Source of the DNA: Bradyrhizobium septentrionale
GTDB taxonomy: Bacteria > Pseudomonadota > Alphaproteobacteria > Rhizobiales > Xanthobacteraceae
DNA: 64,000 nucleotides
NCBI RefSeq assembly: GCF_011516645.4
Contig: NZ_CP088285.1
Location: forward strand, 2,002,501-2,066,500
Direction of reading: 5' to 3'
A program made the position numbers and the translations under genes. Position 1 is the stretch's first letter, and each line of letters begins with the position of its first letter. The notes below the pieces were generated by a model. It worked only from the letters and a program-made list of their open reading frames with translations, made no database searches and had not been told where the DNA came from. Of this stretch, positions 1 to 7,752 are shown in pieces.

Positions 1-433
1 GGCTGTCAGTCGAGACGATCCCCGAGCTAAAGGCTGCATTCCAACGCCACTTGCTGTTGATAATGCCGACCGTTATCTTCTCGGCCTGTTTCGCTCCTAA
101 GGTTTCTCTCTCCGATGAAGGCAAACGATCGTTTGCCGCCTCAAGCTGTTGATATCCGTTGAACCATACTTGATTGGCGGAAAATGGGAGCGGGCGTTCC
201 CTAAAAAGCGGAACAGCACCCTCAATATGGTCCGCGTCGATATGGGTGAGGACGACGAGATCAAATTCCCGAACTCGCCGAAGCAGGGGCGCTAACCTCC
301 GATAGTCTTTGGTGCGCCCGAAATCGATGAGGGCGTGGCGCAGGTCCGTTGACTTCCCCCAACTGAGCAAAAGCGCATCACCGTCAGAGGCGGGATGCAT
401 GGTCAGCCGGAAAATGGGTGAGGCAGATTTCAT
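1..433 (-). CDS. MBL-fold (ComEC-like) protein, 3' part beyond window
   Basis: A partial reading frame opens at an ATG whose first base is 433 and runs off the left edge without a stop (at least 144 residues). The start overlaps the stop of the caspase-like gene (TGATG), so the two are translationally coupled. The N-terminus has the ComEC/Rec2-type metallo-beta-lactamase layout: a strand ending in a short GD loop (residues 17-20), ALIDFG at 34-39, and the metal motif THIDADHIEG with H64, D66, D68 and H69. Such stand-alone MBL proteins are common in bacterial conflict loci as nucleases or as regulators of a partner effector. Here the partner is the caspase-like protease just upstream. The substrate cannot be told, and the C-terminal half is outside the window. 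Confidence 0.75.
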   Translation of the reverse strand, partial: MKSASPIFRLTMHPASDGDALLLSWGKSTDLRHALIDFGRTKDYRRLAPLLRRVREFDLVVLTHIDADHIEGAVPLFRERPLPFSANQVWFNGYQQLEAANDRLPSSERETLGAKQAEKITVGIINSKWRWNAAFSSGIVSTDS

Positions 434-2844
434 CACCGTTCCAGGATGACCGTAAATGCTCGTGTGGGGTCCACGCGATTTGCGAGCCGTCGCGCGTGGC
501 GCGCCGCCTCGATGACTGCCGGCGGCGGCTCTGGAATGCTCTCCAGACCACGCGCGAGCCAATCGACTGTAAGCGAGTAACAAGGCACGCCGCGCCAAAA
601 TCCCTCGATCATGCACATCGTGGCTAAGCGAATATCGCGCCGGCTTCTTGCTCTATTTAGAAGATGACGCCCTAGAATGATTGGGCCATCTGGAATGCTT
701 GGGAACCAGTGCACAATGTTGCGCAGCCATGGATCCCATTCCTCCTCTATAGAGCTGCTGCCAGAGACTGCGATCAATGCGCCAGCAACTGCTGCGAGAG
801 GATTAGCGACCTTATCCTCTATGGCGTTGACCGCGTGTACTAGGAGGCGATGATCAAGTAGAACTGAGCTCTGTGTCATATCTCGCGAGCCCAGGAAGCC
901 AAGAAGAGTCGACCATAGCGGATTGTCGACGACCATCGTGGTCATTGGCGTGTCACGATGTGCAGAACGATCGATCAACGCGTAGGATCGCCACTCCGAC
1001 CTGGCCACACTTGTCGGGATAGCGGCCAACTCTGATCGACGGCCCATCGTAATTCGAGCGAATGGAAAGCGGGGCCGAGATCGCTGGAATTCGAACGTCC
1101 TGACGAGACGATCCATGGTCAGCCAGCGCCGATCTTGAAGCGGGCGATCTGGCCGAGTTCTCTCGTCCCGAAAATCGAAACGAGCATACCGTTCGTCATC
1201 ATCGACATGATTGATTTTGATTGCCGGCGCGCGAGCGAAGACTGCACCGCGGATCATGCCAACGCCACCAAACGCTTCGACGACCACCTCAGACCCGCCC
1301 GCGGCCATCTGCACAGTCTCTGTCGAGGGGGGGTGGATCGCACCCGTCAACACTGCCGACACCAGCCATTCGTGCGGTGATTGAAAGGAATCGAAGATTA
1401 CCCTCGTTGTCTCTTGCTCCTGTACGGTTACATCTCGGGACTGAATGCGTCCGTCTGGTGTGTGCAGAGCGACTGTCACTTCGCCTGGTTCGATAGCGAT
1501 CCGGCCCACATCAAATTCACCCGTGGCGATCGGAAATGTGTAAGCGGGTGACTGGCGTGCATCGCGTCGTGTAATGCTCGCGACGCCGCCAATTCCGGTG
1601 TGATATTGGGAAGGAACTTCGATCTCTAAGATTGCTTGCGATCCAGGTGTTCTAACCTTTCGCAACGGCACCGGCTGCTGGTCAACCGTAATGAACAGGG
1701 AGGGCGCGCGAACTTTTGCTTTCGCAGATCCCAGACTCGCGGGACCACCTCGAGCATCAATCTCCAAAACGGACAATTCTTGAAATTTCCTAACGTGGAA
1801 CGGTGACTGGTTCGCTTTGCCTCTGATCGCGGGAGGAACGAGCGTTCCGTCAACCGAAACGTTAATGGTGCTGTCGGGCCATTTCGCGGGGTCTTTCAGC
1901 GTGATGTAGACTGGGACGTCTGTGAATTCGCCGGGAAACGTTATGTCAAATGATCCGGCGCAGCGTCCTGCTGGCGTTTGGGGCTTCTGGTCAGGCAAAC
2001 GATGCAAGGCCAGAATCTTATCGATCTTGTCAAACAGTAGGCCCGGCCGCACGGGCCAGCCATCAGCGCCGGGGTCGCTTGCTACGCCGTTTAGGCCCTG
2101 TAGCAACGCAGTATTGAATAAAGTCGGCCCATCTTTCATGCCAGCCGCAGCTGTACCGAGTGATGTTGAGCAGATCACCCATTGCTTTCTTGGTTCGCCG
2201 TGATCGTCAGTTCGACGCGTCAGCGCAATCAGCTTGTTACCGCCAATTTCGTTCCATGGAAGATCGGCAGCAGTCGGATTACGACAGCAATCGAAACATA
2301 GTAACTGCGATACCGGCATCGCATTCTCGAGCGAACCGATCAATTGTTCCACCTCGACCATGCCAGCCGTGGCGTCGTACTTATCGCGACCGTAATCCTC
2401 TAACAAAAACGACGTCCGATTTACAAAGCTCTCACCATGTCCCGCCACATACAGGATCGCGAGGTTATCCTTGTTGGTGTTGATACGGTCGAGCCAAGCT
2501 TGCATGGCAGCTTTCGCATTGGCGAAAGTTGCGCGCGGCACTTCGCCTCCAGCATAGGTCGACAAGCGTCCCGTTTTGTCTTCAGACAGCAGGATAGCCA
2601 AGCTTCCAAGGCTGCAGTTCTCGTTCGAGAAGCGCGCCTTTTGGTCATCAACAAACCAGTCTGCTAGATTTCTTGCTGAGATCACCGACGTGCTGACGGA
2701 TTTCAGCCTCGAGGACTGGTACGATCCGATCCCGAGAATCAGTACATGCGTCGCGGGGCCCTCTGCTAAGGAATCATCGTCGTAGACGAGCCCGACGTCC
2801 CGTCGCTTGTCGTTGGAGGGTACGACTTGTTCAGCTTTGGCCAT
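433..2844 (-). CDS. Caspase-like (peptidase C14) protein with large C-terminal region
   Basis: 803 residues. The N-terminal 300 residues look like a caspase/metacaspase fold: ATHVLILGIGSY at 31-42, the catalytic His in VAGHGE (H136) and the catalytic Cys in FDCCRN (D185, C187, R188), matching the family DxCR pattern. The remaining 500 residues match no family I can name; residues about 310-560 look beta-rich and may be a recognition or regulatory part. The ATG start follows no strong ribosome site. It is first in a two-gene minus-strand unit with the overlapping MBL-fold gene. Caspase-like proteases in such loci are generally seen as effectors that cut host or partner proteins after activation, but what triggers this one is unknown. 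Confidence 0.8.
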   Translation of the reverse strand: MAKAEQVVPSNDKRRDVGLVYDDDSLAEGPATHVLILGIGSYQSSRLKSVSTSVISARNLADWFVDDQKARFSNENCSLGSLAILLSEDKTGRLSTYAGGEVPRATFANAKAAMQAWLDRINTNKDNLAILYVAGHGESFVNRTSFLLEDYGRDKYDATAGMVEVEQLIGSLENAMPVSQLLCFDCCRNPTAADLPWNEIGGNKLIALTRRTDDHGEPRKQWVICSTSLGTAAAGMKDGPTLFNTALLQGLNGVASDPGADGWPVRPGLLFDKIDKILALHRLPDQKPQTPAGRCAGSFDITFPGEFTDVPVYITLKDPAKWPDSTINVSVDGTLVPPAIRGKANQSPFHVRKFQELSVLEIDARGGPASLGSAKAKVRAPSLFITVDQQPVPLRKVRTPGSQAILEIEVPSQYHTGIGGVASITRRDARQSPAYTFPIATGEFDVGRIAIEPGEVTVALHTPDGRIQSRDVTVQEQETTRVIFDSFQSPHEWLVSAVLTGAIHPPSTETVQMAAGGSEVVVEAFGGVGMIRGAVFARAPAIKINHVDDDERYARFDFRDERTRPDRPLQDRRWLTMDRLVRTFEFQRSRPRFPFARITMGRRSELAAIPTSVARSEWRSYALIDRSAHRDTPMTTMVVDNPLWSTLLGFLGSRDMTQSSVLLDHRLLVHAVNAIEDKVANPLAAVAGALIAVSGSSSIEEEWDPWLRNIVHWFPSIPDGPIILGRHLLNRARSRRDIRLATMCMIEGFWRGVPCYSLTVDWLARGLESIPEPPPAVIEAARHARRLANRVDPTRAFTVILER

Positions 2845-3144
2845 GATTTCTCCCGATCAGCCTCACGGAACTATGAGCTACGTCATGGCTGGCTCGCGGC
2901 CGGCTCAAAATAAACGCCAGAAGCTTAATCAACCAATGATAGAGTGCAATAGCTACAGCACTTCTATTTTTAGTATTTGCGATCGTGCAAGCCGCATCTT
3001 GACGGCCCGAATTGCTCTCATCGCATGCCATCAAGAAAATTGCGTCTTCGTTCCATCCATGAGACGCAAGGCTATTGGCCTTTCTACCCTCCGACGCTCG
3101 GTAGCCCGGAGAACCGCAGTATTTTCCCTCCTTGCCCATCGCTG
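2845..3144. other. Intergenic, no gene seen
   Basis: Three hundred bases between the caspase-like gene and the exonuclease gene, both on the minus strand. It presumably carries the promoter of the caspase-MBL unit. Open frames across it do not look protein-like. Confidence 0.5.
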
Positions 3145-4509
3145 TCAGAGCGAACGGAATTCGATTTTGAGAGCTTCCGATTGTTCTCCGATCATGGCGT
3201 CGAGCTCGGACAGAGCTTGAGGAACAGTCGTCCAAGGCGGCGCTGTGTATCGTCCCTCGCCACGACGGCGCGCCGCGATATCATTGACTATCAGGCGGCG
3301 CTCAGGCTCCTCCAAGACGTGAGGGCTCTCGAAGAAGATGAGACGGCGTGCAAGTCGTCTCAGTCGATCGTCCTGGAAACGCTGCGCAAAGTCCAATCTG
3401 TCCTGCCATGGCAAGCTATGAAACTGCCGAGACAACGCAGAATCGGCATCCGAGATGAAACTTCCGCCATAGATCTGTTGCTCGACATGCTCGGAGGGCG
3501 GATAGATCGGCTCGATCGATGCTGCCGCGCGGGTCAAAGCCGCCATAAATTCAGGGTCGCCGCGAACCGAAGACGCTCGCCGCGTCAGTTCGTCTTCGGT
3601 GAGATCCACGAACCGATCGGGTTCGATGTCCCACAAAGGATAGAGCAGGGGCGATGCGTTGACCTTCAGTCTGCGAATGGGACGCGGCTCCTGCGTCAGG
3701 CGCTGAGATAGTTCGCCGTCATCGAGCTTCCGCAAGGCGTCGATGTCGGACGCGAGGTCGAGGCAATAGTGAGAATTTCCGTCGTTCGGGTTGACTCCGA
3801 CCCTCGTCAGGAAATGCATGACCTGCGGACGCCCGAAATAGTCGAAGTAGGCGAAAGCGTCCTCGTCCCGGACGAAATCGACGACCGCCGGCTTGGCCGA
3901 GAAGCGGAGAAAAGTCGACCAGAGGTCGGGCGCGCCGGCGCGCACCAGCCGGCATAGACCAAGCATGGCGTCGACGTCGGCCGCGGCGTCGTGGAGCGCG
4001 CGTGACGGGACGCCGTTCGCCGCGGCCATGGCACCGAGTCGGTGCGTGGGACGACCGTCCCGCTCCAGTCCCGCGTGCATGACCGATGGATGCAGGGTCG
4101 TCGCGGCGCGCATCAGGTTGAGTACGTCGGCGCGAGCGTTACCGTTCCTGTTGGTCAGAAAGATCGGATGCAGGCATTGATAGAACGCCTGCCGCAGAAA
4201 CTCCTCGTCGAAGCGGATCGAATTGTAACCGAGAAAAGTCGCAGGGCACCAAGAAGCCAGCACGTTCACGATCTCGCACACCATCGAATAGTGCGACTGT
4301 CTGAAAGGGCTGTTGGCTTCGGCCAGCGTATGCCCGGTGACCAGCAACGCCTGCGGTGACGGAACAACGTGAGGCAAGAGGCGCGATCTCGTCTCGAACC
4401 GGTGCGTCTCGTTGAGGTCTGCATCGGTCCTGACGGCGGCGAACTGAAGTATCTGGTCGAAGCGCTTGTTCAACCCTGACGTTTCGAGATCGTACAGGAC
4501 GAATGCCAC
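3145..4509 (-). CDS. Exonuclease I (SbcB)-like DEDDh 3'-5' exonuclease
   Basis: 454 residues from a GTG start. The sequence follows E. coli exonuclease I over its length: ExoI motif LYDLETSG (D7, E9), TGHTLAEA near residue 77, GYNSIRFDEEF around 115-125, and the DEDDh motif HDAAADVDA around 172-180, so all acidic residues and the catalytic His are present. A C-terminal region like the SH3-like and helical parts of ExoI follows. ExoI degrades single-stranded DNA 3' to 5'. The gene begins 12 bases after the ImmA-like gene, making it the last of a three-gene operon with the XRE and ImmA genes. Chromosomal sbcB is not usually arranged this way, so here it is likely a nuclease effector or a recombination helper of the element. 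Confidence 0.8.
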   Translation of the reverse strand: MAFVLYDLETSGLNKRFDQILQFAAVRTDADLNETHRFETRSRLLPHVVPSPQALLVTGHTLAEANSPFRQSHYSMVCEIVNVLASWCPATFLGYNSIRFDEEFLRQAFYQCLHPIFLTNRNGNARADVLNLMRAATTLHPSVMHAGLERDGRPTHRLGAMAAANGVPSRALHDAAADVDAMLGLCRLVRAGAPDLWSTFLRFSAKPAVVDFVRDEDAFAYFDYFGRPQVMHFLTRVGVNPNDGNSHYCLDLASDIDALRKLDDGELSQRLTQEPRPIRRLKVNASPLLYPLWDIEPDRFVDLTEDELTRRASSVRGDPEFMAALTRAAASIEPIYPPSEHVEQQIYGGSFISDADSALSRQFHSLPWQDRLDFAQRFQDDRLRRLARRLIFFESPHVLEEPERRLIVNDIAARRRGEGRYTAPPWTTVPQALSELDAMIGEQSEALKIEFRSL

Positions 4510-4521
4510 GACCGCCGCTGC

Positions 4522-5037
4522 CTATAGTCTTGCGAGTCTGATTTGCAGAGCAGCAAGACTGACGCGGAAGCGATTGGCGATGCCGATCAGATAGTCGTCA
4601 TCCTGGATATCGCGCGACGATTCCGCCATGATTTGCTGCACGAGCCGCTCCGGCATCAGAAGTTCGGAAGCGAACGCATTGGCCTGCTTTTCGAGTGGAT
4701 CGATGCCTTCCGCCGAAATGGAATCGCGCGGGATGAAATTTCTGCCCTTGTCGATCAACACCGTCGCCTCCAGTTTCGCTCGATGCAGCACCACGTGTGC
4801 CAATTCGTGCGCGATGGTGAAGCGCTGGCGGTTCGGATGGTGGTTCGAGTTGACGCCAATCACCGGCTTGCCGTCCCGGATGAACGCCATGCCGGACAAT
4901 TCGTCGTCGAAGGGCGTGTATTCGATGCGAACTCCCAGGACCTTCGCGAGTCTGTCCACCGGCACGGGCGGCACCTTCAGACCGAGTCTTTTGACTAGGG
5001 CACTCGCTTGCGCTCTCGCCTCATCCAGTTCGTTCAT
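4522..5037 (-). CDS. ImmA/IrrE-family zinc metallopeptidase
   Basis: 171 residues. The zinc motif HELAH is at residues 77-81 inside FTIAHELAHVVLH, and the third ligand region EKQANAFASELLMP follows about 35 residues later, as in ImmA/IrrE (COG2856) peptidases. Its start codon overlaps the stop of the XRE gene by four bases. ImmA-type enzymes cut a partner XRE repressor, often after DNA damage, to induce integrative elements or, as reported for CapP with CapH, bacterial immune operons. By position this one most likely cuts the adjacent XRE protein; the promoter that is released could be its own, the divergent ubiquitin-like operon, or both. Confidence 0.9.
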   Translation of the reverse strand: MNELDEARAQASALVKRLGLKVPPVPVDRLAKVLGVRIEYTPFDDELSGMAFIRDGKPVIGVNSNHHPNRQRFTIAHELAHVVLHRAKLEATVLIDKGRNFIPRDSISAEGIDPLEKQANAFASELLMPERLVQQIMAESSRDIQDDDYLIGIANRFRVSLAALQIRLARL

Positions 5038-5366
5038 TTCTGGCTCCCGCCCGTCCGTCTCACGTAGTTCTCGATCTGTGCGCGCTGTGTATCGTTCACG
5101 TCGCTGCCTTCGATCATCAGCGGACCGCTCGCCTGCTCGAACGAAAAGCTGCTCGGAACAAGGTCGATGATCGACTCGACCTGCAGCGCCTTCGCAAGCC
5201 TGTAGACCTGATGGAGCATCAGCTTCTGTCGCCCACTCTCGATGTTGGCCAGCGACGCCCTCGTCAGCCCGATCATATCGGCCACCTCCGCCTGCTTCAG
5301 GCGCAGTTTCTTTCGTCGCGCCGCCAGGCTCGCGCCGATGATCCGGTAGATCTCCAAATCAGCCAT
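5034..5366 (-). CDS. XRE-family transcriptional regulator
   Basis: 110 residues when started at the ATG at 5366; an in-frame GTG at 5396 would add ten residues that look non-coding. Residues 8-60 form a Cro/CI helix-turn-helix (AARRKKLRLKQAEVADMIGLT, then ASLANIESGRQKL). The C-terminal half is probably the dimer or cleavage region. It is first in the XRE-ImmA-exonuclease operon and faces the ubiquitin-like operon across 223 bases that include CAAAC/GTTTG inverted half-sites, so it is placed to repress both directions. This pairing resembles CapH-CapP, the regulators described next to CBASS operons. Confidence 0.85.
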   Translation of the reverse strand: MADLEIYRIIGASLAARRKKLRLKQAEVADMIGLTRASLANIESGRQKLMLHQVYRLAKALQVESIIDLVPSSFSFEQASGPLMIEGSDVNDTQRAQIENYVRRTGGSQK

Positions 5367-5408
5367 GTTGCCCCAGAGAATCGTAGTTCGGACCACTCGT
5401 CAACACTG

Positions 5409-5434
5409 CAAACGTTTGTGTGTTTATTACAAAC
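5409..5434. promoter_or_regulatory. Candidate operator of the XRE regulator
   Basis: CAAACGTTTG (5409-5418) is a perfect palindrome, and its GTTTGT half is repeated in inverted form as ACAAAC at 5429-5434 with a 9-base spacer. The site lies about 45 bases upstream of the XRE start in an unusually AT-rich stretch of the divergent promoter region. Operator function is inferred from symmetry and position only. Confidence 0.45.
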
Positions 5435-5524
5435 ATTGCGGATAATTAATATTGTATTGGTGTTTTTTCAGCCAGAGTCGGGTAAGTTGTAGGGAATAAG
5501 AGCTTTCCCGATTTTGGAGCAGTC

Positions 5525-5593
5525 ATGGCTGTCCCGAACCGACCTGAAGCCCTACCGCGCCCCCGGACGACGACCGGGGATGAAGCCGCATGA
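5525..5593 (+). CDS. 22-residue leader peptide ahead of the MBL / E2-E1-JAB operon
   Basis: A short frame from ATG 5525 to TGA 5593, preceded by GGAG seven bases upstream (TTTTGGAGCAGTC). Its stop overlaps the ATG of the next gene (ATGA), which suggests translational coupling. The product starts MAVPNRPEALPR and ends TTTGDEAA, is rich in Pro, Arg and Thr and has no recognised domain. It may be a coupling leader that supplies a ribosome site for the MBL gene, whose own site is weak. It is much too short to be a ubiquitin-like modifier. Real translation is unproven. Confidence 0.4.
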   Translation: MAVPNRPEALPRPRTTTGDEAA

Positions 5594-6543
5594 TGAAGAG
5601 CATCGTGACGCGGTTCCGCGCGTATCAACTCGGAGTTCCCGGCTCGTCCTTCTCCTTTTTCGCCGACGGACACTTCACGGTCATCGAGGGGCGCCTGACC
5701 GAGCTCAGCAAGGTCGCACTCCTGTACGAGATGCACCGCTGCGGCGTCGAGACCGCCAATACCCTCCACATCACCAGTTGGGACGCGGACCACTGCAATC
5801 GGCACGAACTGCAGGAGCTCCTCGGCCTGGTCCGGCCGCTGCTGATCGAGTGCCCCGGCTACGATCCCTACACCGATCATGGAGAAGGCTGTCTCGAGAT
5901 CATCGCCGCCTACAGGGACGCGCAGCTGAAGGCGAATCGCACGCCGACGATCCGTCACCTCACGCCCAGGTACATCGCCGCACTTCAGAAGGCCGGGGAT
6001 CTGGCATTCAAGGACACGCTCTACAATCCGCTTCGTTTCGACGAGGACTGCGCCAACAACAATTCGACGGTGAAGCACTTCCGTCAGGGCAGCTTCAATG
6101 TCCTCAGCCTCGGCGACGTCGAATCCCCAAACATCTCGGCACGCTTGCGGCGCTCGCGGATCCTGAAGTCGGAGACCGACGTGATGATCCTCGCTCATCA
6201 CGGGGCGGACAACGGCTTCACCACCAAGGGCTTCCTCGCCCGCCTCGAGCCGCGCCTGGCGATCTGCTCGTCGAACTACGCCAACCAATACGATCATCCG
6301 CGCGACGAGATCCGGGAGCTGCTCCACGAGCAAGGCATCCGGCTCATGACGACCAAGACGGGCGACGTGATCGTCAAGTCAATCGGCGACCACACCGGCG
6401 TCTATCGCGCCGTCAACCTCAAGGGCAATTCGAAGGACATCTCCTCGACGATGGACTTCCGCTCGAAGAAGGGCCGGATCCTCTCCTTCAACGAGGACAC
6501 CCTGCGACAGAGATATCAGGGTCGGAGATGTTACGGCCCATAG
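5590..6543 (+). CDS. MBL-fold (ComEC-like) protein 1 of the ubiquitin-like operon
   Basis: 317 residues. MBL-fold features are ITSWDADHC at 61-69 and LAHHGADNG around 201-209, with a late SSNYANQYDHP segment like the C-terminal part of ComEC-type MBL domains. Aligned with its downstream neighbour (YTHLDDDHC), the first His of the HxDxDH metal motif is replaced by Ser (S63), while D65, D67 and H68 remain. It may therefore bind metal differently or act as a regulatory rather than a hydrolytic protein. It is the first full gene of the operon, overlaps the leader peptide stop, and is followed after 70 bases by the second MBL gene. MBL proteins next to prokaryotic E1/E2/JAB genes have been noted in comparative genomics (recalled, not checked); their role is unknown. 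Confidence 0.75.
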   Translation: MMKSIVTRFRAYQLGVPGSSFSFFADGHFTVIEGRLTELSKVALLYEMHRCGVETANTLHITSWDADHCNRHELQELLGLVRPLLIECPGYDPYTDHGEGCLEIIAAYRDAQLKANRTPTIRHLTPRYIAALQKAGDLAFKDTLYNPLRFDEDCANNNSTVKHFRQGSFNVLSLGDVESPNISARLRRSRILKSETDVMILAHHGADNGFTTKGFLARLEPRLAICSSNYANQYDHPRDEIRELLHEQGIRLMTTKTGDVIVKSIGDHTGVYRAVNLKGNSKDISSTMDFRSKKGRILSFNEDTLRQRYQGRRCYGP

Positions 6544-6613
6544 GAAAGTGTCGAGAAGCCTCAACGCGGCCTTCCGATGTCCGGAAATCACCGCATAAAT
6601 CGGAGAGACCGAA

Positions 6614-7750
6614 ATGACGGCTAAACTTACCTTTCATCCCCTCGGCAACGCCGACTGCACCCGCATCGACATGGCCAACGGCCGCAAGATGCTGGTCGAC
6701 TACGCCGACATGCGCAATCCCGACGACATGTGGGACGACCGCGTCGACCTGCCCGAGGTGCTCAAGGCCGACCTGCGCGCGGCGAAGCGCGACTACTACG
6801 ACGTGGTCTGCTACACCCATCTCGACGACGACCACTGCTGCGGTTCGGGCGACTTCTTCTGGCTCGAACATGCCGCGAAGTACCACGGCGAAGGCCGGAT
6901 CAAGATCGACGAGTTGTGGGTGCCCGCGGCGGCGATCCTGGAGGATGGTTGCGAGGATAGTGCGCGCATCATCCGTCAGGAGGCGCGGCACCGGTTGCGC
7001 GTCGGCAAGGGCATCCGCGTCTTCTCGCGCCCGACCAAGCTCAAGGAATGGCTGGAGAAGCAGGGCCTGACTCTGGAATCGCGCGCGCACCTCATCACTG
7101 ACGCCGGCCAGTACGTACCCGGCTTCTCGATGTTCGGTCCCGAACGCGTCCAGTTCTTCATCCACAGCCCCTTCGGCTGGCATCAGAACGAGAGCGAGAT
7201 CGTCGACCGCAACCAGCACAGCGTGGTCTTCCAGGCGACGTTCCGGGAGGGAAGCCGCGAGACCTGCGCGCTCTTCATGTCGGACATCAACAACGACACG
7301 ATCAACCAGATCGTGACCACGTCCGAGCGCCACGGCAACCAGGACCGGCTGCTCTGGGACATCTTCAAGATCCCGCACCACTGCTCCTACCTCTCGATCG
7401 GGCCGGAGAAGGGCGTCGACGTCACGAAGCCGACCGGCGAGGTCAAGTGGCTGTGCGAGACACAGGGGCGCGAGCGCTCCATCATGATGTCCACCAGCTG
7501 GTCGATCCCGATCAAGGGCAGCGACGAGGACCTCGATCCGCAGCCGCCGCACCGCCAAGCCGCGGCCTACTACCGCTTAGTCGCAGACCTCAAGGACGGC
7601 CAGTTTAAGGTCACCATGGATCTGCCCTCGAAGAGCAAGCCCAAGCCGACGACCATCGAGATCACCGAACGCGGCGCCCAGCTGTTGCTCGTTTCCGCCA
7701 CCGCCGCCGGCGCAGTGAGCGTGGCGGCGACCCCGGTGCGGGCGGGCTAG
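6614..7750 (+). CDS. MBL-fold (ComEC-like) protein 2 of the ubiquitin-like operon
   Basis: 378 residues. The N-terminus FHPLGNADCTRI and VDYADM match the opening strands of ComEC-like MBL domains. The metal motif YTHLDDDHC is intact (H69, D71, D73, H74), and a later FKIPHHCSYLSIG supplies the second histidine cluster around residue 255. The last 25 residues are a low-complexity Ala/Val-rich tail ending in PVRAG, so the protein has an exposed-looking C-terminal glycine. Only two bases separate its stop from the start of the E2-E1-JAB gene, so tight co-expression is expected. It could be a hydrolase or nuclease effector, or the protein that the E1 adenylates. Neither role can be decided from sequence. 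Confidence 0.8.
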   Translation: MTAKLTFHPLGNADCTRIDMANGRKMLVDYADMRNPDDMWDDRVDLPEVLKADLRAAKRDYYDVVCYTHLDDDHCCGSGDFFWLEHAAKYHGEGRIKIDELWVPAAAILEDGCEDSARIIRQEARHRLRVGKGIRVFSRPTKLKEWLEKQGLTLESRAHLITDAGQYVPGFSMFGPERVQFFIHSPFGWHQNESEIVDRNQHSVVFQATFREGSRETCALFMSDINNDTINQIVTTSERHGNQDRLLWDIFKIPHHCSYLSIGPEKGVDVTKPTGEVKWLCETQGRERSIMMSTSWSIPIKGSDEDLDPQPPHRQAAAYYRLVADLKDGQFKVTMDLPSKSKPKPTTIEITERGAQLLLVSATAAGAVSVAATPVRAG

Positions 7751-7752
7751 GC

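Noticed and set aside
5446..6333. 295-codon minus-strand frame antisense to the first MBL gene
   Set aside because: It lies opposite a gene with clear MBL motifs and is the kind of long antisense frame common in GC-rich DNA; it has no recognisable domain.
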